From Agrococcus sp. Marseille-P2731 (GTDB lineage Bacteria > Actinomycetota > Actinomycetes > Actinomycetales > Microbacteriaceae): a DNA stretch of 64,000 nt. Each line of letters begins with the position of its first letter. Position 1 is the stretch's first letter. Under the pieces are notes generated by a model. The model had not been told where the DNA came from. It saw only the letters and a program-made list of their open reading frames with translations, and did no database searches. The position numbers and the translations under genes are program-made. The stretch is from assembly GCF_900117395.1 (NCBI RefSeq), contig NZ_FPEG01000003.1:1240001-1304000 (forward strand). Reading direction: 5' to 3'. Positions 55,201-64,000 of this stretch are shown here, one piece after another.

Positions 55201-55306
55201 CTACGTGTTCTGCGGCAACAGCAACGGTGGCCCGTACACGCTGATCCTCTCGAGGAACGGCTCTGAGGTCGGTCGTGCGACCGGCAACTGGAGCGCCACC
55301 CCGTGA
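49235..55306 (+). CDS. Giant Ig-like/fibronectin III surface protein
   Basis: A 2,023-residue membrane-anchored extracellular protein. After a short basic start, one membrane segment at about residues 15-32 (STVAGALVTAVSVALGILAF) leads outward. Residues 40-340 look like a beta-propeller-like region (GGVWVTRTDTQQLGRINIQA and repeats). From about 380 to 1455 come multiple Ig-like/cadherin-like domains, each with the NDxDPDGD calcium-type motif. Two or more fibronectin III domains lie about 1460-1825, and a C-terminal domain with paired Cys ends the protein. GTG start has GGGGAG upstream. It heads the MoxR-DUF58-transglutaminase cluster and may be its structural partner. Confidence 0.85.
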   Translation: MFRWIRSHRKSTVAGALVTAVSVALGILAFTYDGFTTTDVDLHDGGVWVTRTDTQQLGRINIQAEELDAGLISPTARFDVLQDGDDVILHNQEASAAIVVDPVQVVTGTNVQLPGQASIAMGGGTVAILAPSDGMLWVVAFPDIGGFSPESTEPIAELGPAGAVEVGRDGTVHAVSTRDGQQITIAPLEEGGFAEPVVRERGELRSMQEPRVSVLGGEAVVLDAPSSTLLVPGGAVPVPEGAAVQMVGDASDTVLLATGTQLVRQPMSGGEALIEERPGGGEAVRPVQLNGCVYAVWPGSAQFLRECQGQEPSEQQVPEMTGAPATFRINRDAVVLNQYQEGSSWLLADTLVLVDNWDDLLPEESDETTDEEDSESTEDLLTNQPPPLNEENTKPDANDDRFGARPGRSTILPVLWNDSDPDGDVLTARVVGDLPEGVEVSPVSNDSELQIELPQEFIGDFTFNYEISDGRGGDDTAGVQIDVRGEGENSPPEQLRAQAFAVEQGGEYEYQVLSDWVDPDGDDMYLTGATTDSGDTIQTDPSGRLIYTATGDVGPQTIEVTVSDGTAQASGTIDVDVRERGDAPPLANADFVSTIEGRAATIRPMLNDYSPSGRPLRLASVEPNPAVEMEWDGPTGTVTITEAPVGTHYLTYLIAEGPHSSLGRIRLDVRTPDDEARPVAVRDTALLPQQGSTVVDLLANDVDPAGGVLVVQQVTIENAAPITVELRERRVVSIRDNGLDTPFQFTYTISNGRFTETGTVEVIPVAPPAQPRAPKAVDDAAIVRAGDYATIDVLANDFSPDGTEFRLVEDVVQSSFASEAEGVAFVSEGRLRVHALVDAPTRATITYEITDEQDNRDSATVAVTIVPRDAEQNSPPAPETVTSRVLAGATVRIPIPLDGIDPDGDGVELVGYDTGPDGGRILPEVGPDYFDFQAFPDAAGTVEFTYRVRDRWGDEGTGSVIIGIAQAADVNQTPFAQPDLVTVRPDRAVAIAVLENDSDPDQDPLSLKVDGLELPDELADAEVNTERSTVDLRSPAEEGDYQFTYVVADSRGASTIGTVLLTVSEDAELLPPVARDDPLPRDGVELGVPLDVPVLENDLDPDGDPSELELSVVTGEGTVVDSAVQVVPSEEFQVVTYRVTDLDGLTSEAFVAVPPVRDRAPFLARTEAIQIPSGILQELPLRDWVTTSNGSAPRITSGETVTAVNDDDSGLIANAETLQFRSVQGYVGPASITFEVTDGSGPEDGNTAMLTIPIDVTPSSVIAPVFNGAMLRPVAGEDAVQYDLRDATVDPDPGDLEAMDYRFVGGAMNGVETSLDGSVFTARAQVDTPPGSTGSFQIVAIDPHGNEAPGTVLVEVVPTNRPMAMARPDSGEATQGVALTTDVIANDFNPFAGDGLPLRVISAEVVAGEGQPSFTDREVTVTPGSDFSGVLTVRYTVQDATELTQRQVTGTLTLNVKGRPDAPARPNVDAVGDSEVTLTWAPPASNGAPITGYLVQSADGAVSQACSATTCLIEGLTNNVTYTFRVVAQNEVGDSDPSAPSREARPDVRPEQPAPPQVERGDTQLALAWEAPVNNGSPIQHYVVEISPPAPNGAVQQQVQGLNYTWTGLANGTAYTFRIQAVNLAVEPSDFSASSRATVPAGRPFPVGQPSATIDRSIPGEVQMSVTWGAADGNGDAVRSYTVTSTTGLTQTVSGTTANFSGVPADGSNITFQVVAENTVGASDASPASEARRAVTAPAAPSGVTTVDGDTRAQVSWQPGSRNGLRAEEVSFQVRGGGAGEQTLASGGWYTGMNNNGGPYVLEVRASAMIDGQLYSSPWTPQSGQARPFGPPPIPQASVTGQIEQVTFNYAPPGGTNGRPLDRLEYVLNDNPNDWTAVRPASSGSFSMPRDPAIQACIRVRVFDTEGTESEHIVACGNAKPKPQPQLSLSGGALVDLPGQPGIRARNFVLTYSDLPPATYNYTCHGPPGQFQQGQWTNSSSSGTTARDRYVFCGNSNGGPYTLILSRNGSEVGRATGNWSATP

Positions 55307-55337
55307 TCAACCCACCTCGTACCGAAGGAAGTCCCTC

Positions 55338-56315
55338 ATGACCGCTATGACCCGCGAGCAGGCGACCTGGTTCGCCGAGACGTTCACCCGACTCGTCGAC
55401 AACGTCGGCTCCGTCGTGCTCGGCAAGGAGGACGTCATCCGGCTCGCCTTCACGGCGATGCTCGCGGAGGGCCACCTGCTGCTCGAGGACGCCCCCGGCA
55501 CGGGCAAGACCCAGCTCGCGAAGTCGATGGGCGCCACGGTGCAGGGCACGAACCACCGCATCCAGTTCACCCCCGACCTGCTGCCCTCGGACGTCACGGG
55601 CGTGACGGTGTACGACCAGAAGGCGCAGTCGTTCGAGTTCCACAAGGGGCCGATCTTCGCCTCGATCGTGCTCGCCGACGAGATCAACCGCGCGAGCCCG
55701 AAGACGCAGTCGGCGCTGCTGGAGGTCATGGAGGAGGGCCGAGTGACGGTCGACGGCACCCCCTACGAGGTCGGCCGACCCTTCATGGTCATCGCGACGC
55801 AGAACCCGATCGAGCAGGCGGGCACCTACCGGCTCCCCGAGGCGCAGCTCGACCGCTTCCTCATGAAGACCTCGATCGGCTACCCGGGCCGCGAGCAGAC
55901 CGTGCGGATCCTCGCGGGCTCCTCGAACCGCAACGCCTCCTCGACCGTCGAGCCCGTCATCACGACCGGCGCGATCGCCGAGATGATCGACCTCGGCGCG
56001 ACCGTGCACGTCGACGAGGCGGTCCTCGACTACGTGGCGCAGCTCTCCGAGCACACGCGCGAGTCGAAGGACACGCGCCTGGGCGTCTCGGTGCGCGGCG
56101 CGATGGCGCTCGTGCGCGCCGTCAAGGTGTGGGCCGCGGCGAAGGGCCGCGCCTACGTGCTGCCCGACGACGTCAAGCAGCTCGCGCAGTCGGTGTGGGC
56201 GCACCGCATCGTGATCGACCCGGAGGCCGAGTTCTCCGGCGTCACGGGCGACCGCATCATCGACCGCGCCATCGCAGATGTCTCGGCGCCGCAGGACCGG
56301 CAGAACGCTGCATGA
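55338..56315 (+). CDS. MoxR-family AAA+ ATPase
   Basis: A 325-residue MoxR-type AAA+ chaperone ATPase. Walker A is EDAPGTGKTQ (about residues 54-63), Walker B ADEINRASPKTQSALLEVME with the MoxR-specific helix insertion, and sensor 1 IATQNPIEQAGTYRLPEAQL. MoxR proteins act with DUF58/VWA partners in metal insertion or envelope-complex assembly. ATG 55338 has GAAGGAAG upstream, 31 nt after the giant protein. It overlaps the DUF58 gene by 4 nt (ATGA), the usual coupling. Confidence 0.94.
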   Translation: MTAMTREQATWFAETFTRLVDNVGSVVLGKEDVIRLAFTAMLAEGHLLLEDAPGTGKTQLAKSMGATVQGTNHRIQFTPDLLPSDVTGVTVYDQKAQSFEFHKGPIFASIVLADEINRASPKTQSALLEVMEEGRVTVDGTPYEVGRPFMVIATQNPIEQAGTYRLPEAQLDRFLMKTSIGYPGREQTVRILAGSSNRNASSTVEPVITTGAIAEMIDLGATVHVDEAVLDYVAQLSEHTRESKDTRLGVSVRGAMALVRAVKVWAAAKGRAYVLPDDVKQLAQSVWAHRIVIDPEAEFSGVTGDRIIDRAIADVSAPQDRQNAA

Positions 56316-57700
56316 CGACGGCGCCCCAGCGGGCGACGTCTGCACCCGCCCCTGACACCGACACCGGCTCCCGCGCCGGCTCGACGCCCACCGACACCAC
56401 CGCATCCGGCACCACTCGGCTGCGGCGCACGGTGCAGCGCGAGCGCACGCCGCTGCAGCGCCTCGCGGCCCGCGTCGTCGGTGACGACTCCGTCTTCAGT
56501 GCCGGGGCGAGGGCGGGTGTCGGCTGGCTGCGTCGCACGGTGTGGCCGTTCGTCGAGCCCATCACGGGGTTCGGATGGGCGGTGCTGCTCGGCACGATCG
56601 CGACCCTGGTGGTCGGCATCGCGCTGGGATGGAAGGAGCTCATCGTCATCGGCGTCGTCGGCACGCTGCTGCTCGCTGCCGCCATCGCCTTCATCATCGG
56701 GCGCAACCGCTACCGCATCGAGCTCGACCTCGCCTACACGCGCGTCGTCGTGGGGGAGCGCGCGCTCGGGCGCATCGAGATCCACTCCGCATCGCAGAAG
56801 CCGCTGCTGCCCGCCACCATCGAGGTGCCGGTCGGCAGGGCGCTCGCGTCCTTCCACCTGCCGCGCATGAAGCCGGGCGACGTGCACGAGGACGTGTTCG
56901 CCATCCCGACGAGCCGGCGCACGATCCTGCAGGTCGGCCCCGTGCGCTCGGTGCGGGGCGACCCCGTGGGCCTGCTGCGGCGGCAGGTGAAGTGGACCGA
57001 CCCGGTGGAGCTGTTCGTGCACCCGAAGACGGTGCAGCTCGACGAGACCGCGCCGGGCCTGATCCGCGACCTCGAGGGCATCACGACCCGCGATCTCACC
57101 AACAGCGACATGGCCTTCCACGCGCTGCGCGACTACGTGCCCGGTGACGACCGCCGCTACATCCACTGGAAGTCCTCTGCGCGCACCGGCACCCTCATGG
57201 TGCGGCAGTTCGAGCAGACCCGGCGCAGCGTGCTGGCGCTCGGCCTCTCGACCTCGCCGGAGGACTACGCAGACCCGCTCGAGTTCGAGACGGCGATCTC
57301 CATCCTCGGCTCGCTGGGCCTGCAGGCTGTGCGCGACGAGATGGATGTGGTGGTGCAGACCTCGAAGCGCACGCTGCCCGCGACCTCCGGCAAGCGCCTC
57401 CTCGACGCGCTCTCGGGCGTCGAGTGGTCGCCCCGGCACGACCGCTTCCTCGACCTCGCCGCGACGATCGCGCAGCAGCACGCCGGTGCCTCCGTCATCA
57501 TGCTCCACGCCGGAGCGACGGTCGACCCCGCACTCGTGCGCCGCGCGCGCACCCTGCTGCCCGCGCAGGCGCGGGTGATCGCGTTCACGGTCGTCAAGGG
57601 CGCGAAGCCCAGGCTCCAGCCGATGGGCGACACCTCGCTCGCCACCCTCGGCACCGTCTCCGACCTGCCGCGCGTCATGCGAGGAGTGGCACTCCAGTGA
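56312..57700 (+). CDS. DUF58 domain-containing membrane protein
   Basis: A 462-residue protein with a Thr/Pro-rich disordered start, two membrane helices (about residues 88-115 and 118-135) and a large cytoplasmic domain containing the DUF58 signature YVPGDDRRYIHWKSSARTGT, then LMVRQFEQT. DUF58 is the VWA-like partner of MoxR ATPases. Overlaps moxR and the transglutaminase-like gene by 4 nt each, so the three form one translational block. Confidence 0.9.
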   Translation: MTTAPQRATSAPAPDTDTGSRAGSTPTDTTASGTTRLRRTVQRERTPLQRLAARVVGDDSVFSAGARAGVGWLRRTVWPFVEPITGFGWAVLLGTIATLVVGIALGWKELIVIGVVGTLLLAAAIAFIIGRNRYRIELDLAYTRVVVGERALGRIEIHSASQKPLLPATIEVPVGRALASFHLPRMKPGDVHEDVFAIPTSRRTILQVGPVRSVRGDPVGLLRRQVKWTDPVELFVHPKTVQLDETAPGLIRDLEGITTRDLTNSDMAFHALRDYVPGDDRRYIHWKSSARTGTLMVRQFEQTRRSVLALGLSTSPEDYADPLEFETAISILGSLGLQAVRDEMDVVVQTSKRTLPATSGKRLLDALSGVEWSPRHDRFLDLAATIAQQHAGASVIMLHAGATVDPALVRRARTLLPAQARVIAFTVVKGAKPRLQPMGDTSLATLGTVSDLPRVMRGVALQ

Positions 57701-60003
57701 GCGAGACCCGCATGCTGCCCCGCAGCCCCAGGCAGGCGGCGATCGACTGCGCCGCGATCTTCGTCATCGGCCTCGCCGCCACGCTCTCGTTCTGGCCCGT
57801 GTTCGGCGGCACCGCCGTGCTCGCGGCCGGCATCGGCGGCACGCTCCTCGGCATCGCAGTCGGCGTCGCCACCTCGCTGCGCCCGCTGCGCGGTTGGCTC
57901 ATGACCGCTGCGGGCGTCGTGCTCGCGCTCGTGCTCTTCGGCCCGGCGCTCGCCGTGCCGCGCAAGACGATCGGCGGCGTCCTGCCGACGCTCGACGCGT
58001 GGCAGGAGCTGCTGCTCGGCGTCGTCTTCTCCTGGAAGGGCCTGCTGACCGCCCAGCCGCCCGCCGAGGGCTTCCCCAGCCTCCTCGTCGTGCCCTTTCT
58101 GACGCTGCTCGTGACCTCGGCGCTCGCGACCGTGCTCGCGCTGCGCCTCGAGCGCGGCGCCCCCTTCGCGATGCTCCCCGGCATCGTCGCCCTCGTCGTG
58201 GGCATCGCGTTCGGCACGAAGTCGCCCTTCTGGCCTGCGCTGCTCGGCATCGTCGTGGCCGGCGTCATCATCGCCTGGTGGGCCTGGCGCCGCGCAGGCT
58301 GGCGCACCGGGCTCAACGACGAGGTCGAGGTCACGAACGACACCCGCTTCCGCGGCCGCGCGCGCAAGCAGCGCACGCAGGGCGCGATCGGCATGATCGT
58401 GGCCGCCGTGGTGCTCGCCGGTGCCGTCAGCATCCCGATCCAGCCGGCGAGCCGCGCGGTGCTGCGCGACACCGTCGAGCCGCCGATCGAGCTCGCCGAG
58501 TACCCGAGCCCGCTCGCGGGCTTCCGCAACTGGCACAAGAACTTCGAGGACTCCACGCTGATGACCGTCAGCGGCATGCCAGAGGGGTCCCGCCTGCGCC
58601 TGGCGACCTTCGACTACTACGACGGCTCGGTCTTCGCGGTCGCCGGCACGCAGGAGTCCTCCGGCTCCGGCTCCTTCGCCCGCATCGGCGACGCCGTCGA
58701 CGTGCAGCAGACCGGCACGCCCGCGACGGTGCGCGTCGAGCTGGAGGACTACTCGGGCATCTGGGTGCCCGACGTGGGGTTCATCCAGTCGCTGCGCTTC
58801 GAGGGCCCCCGCGAGCAGGCGCTGCAGGGCTCGCTGCACTACAACGGCCAGACCGGCACCGCGATCGCGCTCGAGGGCCTCGGCACCGGCGACGCCTACG
58901 AGCTCGAGGCGATCGTGCCGGCGCAGCCGGCGCACGAGGCGCTCGAGGGCTCGACGGTCACCGACGTCTCCGTCCCCGACCCGGTCGTGGTCCCCGACCT
59001 GCTGCAGGCCTGGGTCGCCACCTGGGGCAACGAGGGGCAGAACCAGCTCGAGAACATCCTCAACATGCAGCGGCTGATGCAGAACGGCGCCTTCAGCCAC
59101 GGCCTCGAGGACGACACGATCCCCTCCCTGGCCGGGCACGGCGCATCCCGACTGCAGTCGATGTTCGACCGCGACGTGCTCGTCGGCGACGACGAGCAGT
59201 ACGCGACCGCCTTCGCCCTCGCGCTGAACCGCATCAACGTGCCGGCGCGCGTCGTCATGGGCATCTACCCCGACGACGGCTTCAGCGGCGGCACGGAGCC
59301 GGTGCAGCTGACCGGTGGCGACATGCACGCATGGGTCGAGGTGCCCTTCGAGGGGCACGGATGGGTCAGGTTCGACCCGACGCCGCCGGAGGACAACGAC
59401 GACATCCAGCCGGAGCCCGAGCCGGAGCCCGACCCCAAGCCGCAGGTGCTGCAGCCGCCGCAGCCGCCGGAGGAGCCGGCCGACATGTCGCCCGACACCG
59501 TCGCCGACGAGGGCGAGGAGGAGGAAGAAGAGGTCGAGGACGCCTCCTGGGTCATGTGGCTGTGGGTCGCTGGTGGCGTGCTGCTGCTCCTGCTGCTGCT
59601 CGCCTCGCCCTTCATCGTGGTGGGAGCGATCAAGGCTGCGCGCTGGCGTCGCCGCTACCGCGCTGCGCGCGAGAGCGACCGCCTCTCCGGCGGTTGGCAC
59701 GAGGTGGTCGACCACGCGGTCGACCTGGGCCTCCCGGTGCCAGCGGGCGTCACCCGGCGCGAGGTCGCCGGCTTCGTCGAGGGTCGCTACCCTCGATCCA
59801 GAGCGACCGAGATCGGGGCGTTCGTCGACGAGGGCGTCTTCGGCCCTGGCGAGCCCGCCAAGGAGGAGGTCGACGCGTTCTGGCTCGATGTCGAGCGGAG
59901 CGTGCAGGGCATGCGCGCCGAGGCGAAGCCGAGCAGGCGGCTGCTCGGCAGGCTGTCGCTGCGATCGTTCGCACGACGGAGGAAGGAGCGGAGGCGCCGA
60001 TGA
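57697..60003 (+). CDS. TgpA-like membrane protein with inactive transglutaminase fold
   Basis: A 768-residue protein with about eight membrane segments (mostly in residues 10-260), a large extracytoplasmic domain, one further membrane helix near 620-645, and a short cytoplasmic end. The transglutaminase core is recognisable, but the catalytic Cys position holds Asp: GDDEQYATAF (D499). The His (HAWVEV, H544) and Asp (WVRFDPTP, D560) are kept. With two of three triad residues, it is unlikely to be an active transglutaminase or protease. GTG 57697 overlaps DUF58 and the stop overlaps the RDD gene. Confidence 0.88.
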   Translation: MSETRMLPRSPRQAAIDCAAIFVIGLAATLSFWPVFGGTAVLAAGIGGTLLGIAVGVATSLRPLRGWLMTAAGVVLALVLFGPALAVPRKTIGGVLPTLDAWQELLLGVVFSWKGLLTAQPPAEGFPSLLVVPFLTLLVTSALATVLALRLERGAPFAMLPGIVALVVGIAFGTKSPFWPALLGIVVAGVIIAWWAWRRAGWRTGLNDEVEVTNDTRFRGRARKQRTQGAIGMIVAAVVLAGAVSIPIQPASRAVLRDTVEPPIELAEYPSPLAGFRNWHKNFEDSTLMTVSGMPEGSRLRLATFDYYDGSVFAVAGTQESSGSGSFARIGDAVDVQQTGTPATVRVELEDYSGIWVPDVGFIQSLRFEGPREQALQGSLHYNGQTGTAIALEGLGTGDAYELEAIVPAQPAHEALEGSTVTDVSVPDPVVVPDLLQAWVATWGNEGQNQLENILNMQRLMQNGAFSHGLEDDTIPSLAGHGASRLQSMFDRDVLVGDDEQYATAFALALNRINVPARVVMGIYPDDGFSGGTEPVQLTGGDMHAWVEVPFEGHGWVRFDPTPPEDNDDIQPEPEPEPDPKPQVLQPPQPPEEPADMSPDTVADEGEEEEEEVEDASWVMWLWVAGGVLLLLLLLASPFIVVGAIKAARWRRRYRAARESDRLSGGWHEVVDHAVDLGLPVPAGVTRREVAGFVEGRYPRSRATEIGAFVDEGVFGPGEPAKEEVDAFWLDVERSVQGMRAEAKPSRRLLGRLSLRSFARRRKERRRR

Positions 60004-61631
60004 TCTGGGAGATCGAGGACAACCGCACGGTCATCGAGGGCCTCGACGAGCACGGCAGGCCCGACCCGGCCTATGCCGCAGCGCTCGGGCTGAAGCCGGC
60101 GCCCCTGGGGCGCCGCGTCGCCGCGTCGCTCATCGAGTTCGCGATGTTCGCCTTCCTGCAGCTGCCCTACTGGATCGTCGCCGTGCCGACCCTCGTCAAG
60201 GTGGCGACCGGCGCGATCTCGCCCTCCGGCTTCCTCAGCCATCCCGACTTCTTCTGGATGGTCATCGCCACCGCCATCTCAGCGGCCCTGACCCTCGCCT
60301 TCGTGGTCGTGCAGCTGGTCCTCCACGCGCGCAGGGGCGTGACGCTCGGCAAGGCCATGCTCGGCATCCGCTCGGTGCACGTGAAGACGCTCGCGAAGCC
60401 GGGCTTCGGCAGGGTGGTGCTGCGCGCGCTCGTCATGTACGCGAGCTTCTTCGTGCCGGTCGTCGGCCCGGCGCTGTTCTTCTCGTCGGTGTTCTTCGAC
60501 GGTGAGAAGCGCGGCCGCAGCTGGCTCGACAAGGTCGGCGCCACCTGGTTCGTCGACGTCAAGCAGGGGCTCGACCCGTACCACGAGAAGCGGATGCGCA
60601 TCGCGCGCAAGACGGTCAGCGCAGAGCCCGAGGCGGCCAAGTCCGAGCTGCCCTCGCTGGCGACGCCGGCCGAGCGGATGGGGCAGGCCTACCGGCCCGG
60701 CGCCCGCCTGAGCTCTGGCGTCGTGGGCGCCGCGCGCCCGCAGGAGCCCGGCCGGCCGCAGGTCGGGCTCGCGGGCCAGGCGCCGGCGGAGCCGGTGCCG
60801 TCGCAGACCGTGCCGGGCATGCCGGCCGGCGGCGCGCGACTCGGCGGCTATCGGCCAGGCGAGCTGAGCGGCCGCAGCGCGCCCAGCGCGCCCGCCCAGC
60901 CGACGCCCGCGTCCACGCCTGCGCCCGCGTCTGCGCCCGTCGCGCCGGCCACGTCCGTGAGCGGCATCGTCGACAGCGTGCCGGGGCGCGAGCGCGCTGC
61001 GCAGGCGCCGGCGTACGCTCCCGCACCGCTGGCCCAGCCGGCCGCCCAGCCACCCGCATCCATGCCCCCGGCGCCCGCTGCGGCCGCAGCGCATCCGCCG
61101 AGCGCGATCGACGACGCGACGGTCATCGAGCCGGACTACGAGGACCTCGGCGGCACCGGCGTCGCGGGCGCCGTCGCGGGCGGCGCCGAGGTCGACGACA
61201 GCACCATCCGCCGCGTCGAGATCGGGCAGGACGACGACGAGGACCTCGACGTCACGCGCGCGCGCCCGAGCGCCCGGGCGGCGGTCGCGACGCTCGTCTT
61301 CGACACGGGCGACCGCTTCGCGATCACGGGCGCGGCGCTGGTGGGCCGGAACCCCGCGCCGACTGCCGGCGAGGTCGTCGAGCACCTGCTGCCGATCGCG
61401 GACGACACGCGCTCCATCTCGAAGACGCACCTGCTGATCGCGACGACCCCGCTCGCAGCGATCGACCGCGCGTCGACGAACGGCTCGAGCGTGATCCGCG
61501 CGGGTGTCGAGCACGAGCTCGAGCCCGGCGTGCCGTTCCCGCTCGCGGTCGGCGACGCCATCCGGTTCGGCGACCGCACGGTGGTCGTCGAGCCGGCCGC
61601 TGCAGGCGGAGCAGCGGGAGCCGCATCGTGA
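60000..61631 (+). CDS. RDD family membrane protein with C-terminal FHA domain
   Basis: A 543-residue protein. An RDD-type module (about residues 35-190, starting APLGRRVAASLIEFAMFAFL and including LGKAMLGIRSV) has about four membrane helices. Then comes a 220-residue Ala/Pro-rich linker. A forkhead-associated domain closes it (about 423-530: FAITGAALVGRNPAP, TRSISKTHLLI, DRASTNGSSVI), with the GRxP, SKTH and STNG phosphothreonine-binding motifs. This fusion suggests reading of Ser/Thr phosphorylation at the membrane. ATG 60000 overlaps the upstream stop by 4 nt. Confidence 0.85.
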   Translation: MIWEIEDNRTVIEGLDEHGRPDPAYAAALGLKPAPLGRRVAASLIEFAMFAFLQLPYWIVAVPTLVKVATGAISPSGFLSHPDFFWMVIATAISAALTLAFVVVQLVLHARRGVTLGKAMLGIRSVHVKTLAKPGFGRVVLRALVMYASFFVPVVGPALFFSSVFFDGEKRGRSWLDKVGATWFVDVKQGLDPYHEKRMRIARKTVSAEPEAAKSELPSLATPAERMGQAYRPGARLSSGVVGAARPQEPGRPQVGLAGQAPAEPVPSQTVPGMPAGGARLGGYRPGELSGRSAPSAPAQPTPASTPAPASAPVAPATSVSGIVDSVPGRERAAQAPAYAPAPLAQPAAQPPASMPPAPAAAAAHPPSAIDDATVIEPDYEDLGGTGVAGAVAGGAEVDDSTIRRVEIGQDDDEDLDVTRARPSARAAVATLVFDTGDRFAITGAALVGRNPAPTAGEVVEHLLPIADDTRSISKTHLLIATTPLAAIDRASTNGSSVIRAGVEHELEPGVPFPLAVGDAIRFGDRTVVVEPAAAGGAAGAAS

Positions 61632-62451
61632 GCGCGGTCGGGGAGTTCCGGTTCAGCCACCCGTCGATCTCGCTGCGCTGGGCCGGTGCCACGCACGCCG
61701 GCATGCGCCGCACCGTCAACGAGGATTCCGTCTTCGCATCGTTCCCGGTCTTCGTCGTAGCCGACGGGATGGGCGGGCACGCGGCCGGCGATGTCGCGAG
61801 CACGCTCGCGATCGAGGCGTTCCGCAGCCTGAAGGGCCGCACGCTCGCCGATGTCGAGTGCGTCGAGGATGCCGTGGAGCGGGCCTTCGCGTCGCTCGAG
61901 GAGCGCTCGCAGGGCGAGCCGATCGGCGGTTCGACGCTGTCGGGATCGGTCCTCGTCGACGTCGAGGGCGTCGCGCACTGGCTGATCCTCAACATCGGCG
62001 ACTCGCGCACCTACCTCTTCGAGCAGGGCTCCATGCAGCAGGTGACGGTCGACCACTCGGTCGTGCAGGAGATGGTCGAGACCGGTGCCCTGCGCCGCGC
62101 CGATGCTCGCACCCACCCGCACCGCAACGTCATCACGCGCGCGCTCGGCGCCGGGGAGCGCCAGCCGGTCGACGTCTGGCTGCGGCCCGCCGAGCGCGGT
62201 CAGCGGCTGCTGGTGTGCTCCGACGGCCTCACGGGCGAGGTCGAGGATGCCGAGATCGCCGAGATCCTCGGCGACGTCTCGTCGCCCGCCGCGGCCGTCG
62301 CGCTGCTGATGCGCCGCGCGCTCGACGCCGGCGCCTCCGACAACGTCTCCGTCGTCGTGGTCGACGTCGATGCGGTCGCCCTCGCCGACGAGGAGCTCTT
62401 CGACACGCACGTGCAGTCGCTCGACGACACCATCCCGAGGAAGGCGCTCCC

Positions 62452-62455
<4 letters not shown>
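61628..62455 (+). CDS. PP2C-family protein serine/threonine phosphatase
   Basis: A 275-residue phosphatase. PP2C metal motifs are intact: the RRTVNEDS motif (N-terminal Asp), ADGMGGHAAGD (D46 and the GMGG loop), LVCSDGLTGEV and DNVSVVVVDVD. GTG 61628 overlaps the RDD-FHA stop (GTGA). Co-translation with two FHA genes points to reversible Ser/Thr phosphorylation of this cluster; the cognate kinase is not in the window and may follow downstream. Confidence 0.92.
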
Positions 62456-63959
<1,504 letters not shown>

Positions 63960-63963
<4 letters not shown>

Positions 63964-64000
63964 GCCCGAAGCGCGCGCCGTCCGCTCCGCCAGCGCTGCC
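63960..64000 (+). CDS. Start of next gene in the operon (truncated by window edge)
   Basis: GTG 63960 overlaps the FHA gene stop (GTGA) as in the preceding pairs. Only 13 codons are seen, beginning VSPKRAPSAPPALP. Family cannot be told. Confidence 0.5.

Overview
The window is chromosomal DNA from a high-GC actinobacterium, most likely a member of the Microbacteriaceae. The pointers are very strong G/C at third codon positions, an actinobacterial rpoB-rpoC locus, a class I lysyl-tRNA synthetase, an Rv2747-type N-acetylglutamate synthase, ClpC, many GTG/TTG starts, and a recurrent TAGGCT-like -10 box 6-8 nt before start codons (leaderless mRNAs). No rRNA, prophage, transposase or CRISPR was seen; there is one tRNA gene.

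Layout. 1-6.0 kb: a pair of bacterial PH-domain membrane proteins (first one cut by the window edge), a DUF2520 Rossmann protein, panC, class I lysS and a small membrane protein. 6.0-8.5 kb (minus): DUF2975 membrane protein, XRE regulator and CPBP protease, with a large palindrome upstream. 8.7-14.3 kb: clpC and a secreted 5'-nucleotidase with cell-wall-binding repeats. 14.4-19.3 kb: a RibD-C reductase, argA-type NAGS, a secreted protein, and a flavin amine oxidase with an APC permease. 19.3-31.3 kb: radA, a VOC and two GNAT-type or other small enzymes, tRNA-Ser(CGA), an HTH-less LysR-type protein, an esterase, membrane proteins, a ComB-like phosphatase, an aldo/keto reductase, a DUF559 endonuclease-like gene flanked by two copies of a 65-bp palindromic element, an MFS exporter, a spermidine-synthase-like gene and an SprT-like protease.

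31.4-39.7 kb is the accessory core and the most interesting part. Two very small cationic, tryptophan/aromatic-containing peptides (52 and 62 aa, minus strand) have their own Shine-Dalgarno sites and hairpin terminators. They bracket a second operon of two PH-domain membrane proteins. The 62-aa peptide fits the aureocin A53/lacticin Q leaderless-bacteriocin pattern, in whose clusters PH-domain proteins act as immunity/accessory factors. Next to it lies a divergent NarL-type response regulator and histidine kinase pair with another tiny ORF between them. Immediately beyond, a 1.4-kb segment of less GC-biased DNA carrying a secreted protein and a tiny cysteine-containing ORF is bounded by a 156-bp direct repeat (155/156 identical). 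The repeat duplicates the 3' end of the neighbouring spermidine-synthase-like gene, as expected from an integration or single-crossover event.

39.7-47.4 kb: rpoB and rpoC, both with TTG starts, a good sigma70-like promoter before rpoB and a strong terminator after rpoC. 47.5-64 kb: an acidic multi-span membrane protein, then a tightly coupled seven-gene operon: a 2,023-aa Ig-like/fibronectin III surface protein, MoxR ATPase, DUF58 protein, a transglutaminase-fold membrane protein whose catalytic Cys is replaced by Asp, an RDD-FHA protein, a PP2C phosphatase and a zinc-ribbon FHA protein, continuing past the window edge. The FHA/PP2C genes suggest Ser/Thr phosphorylation control of this envelope system.
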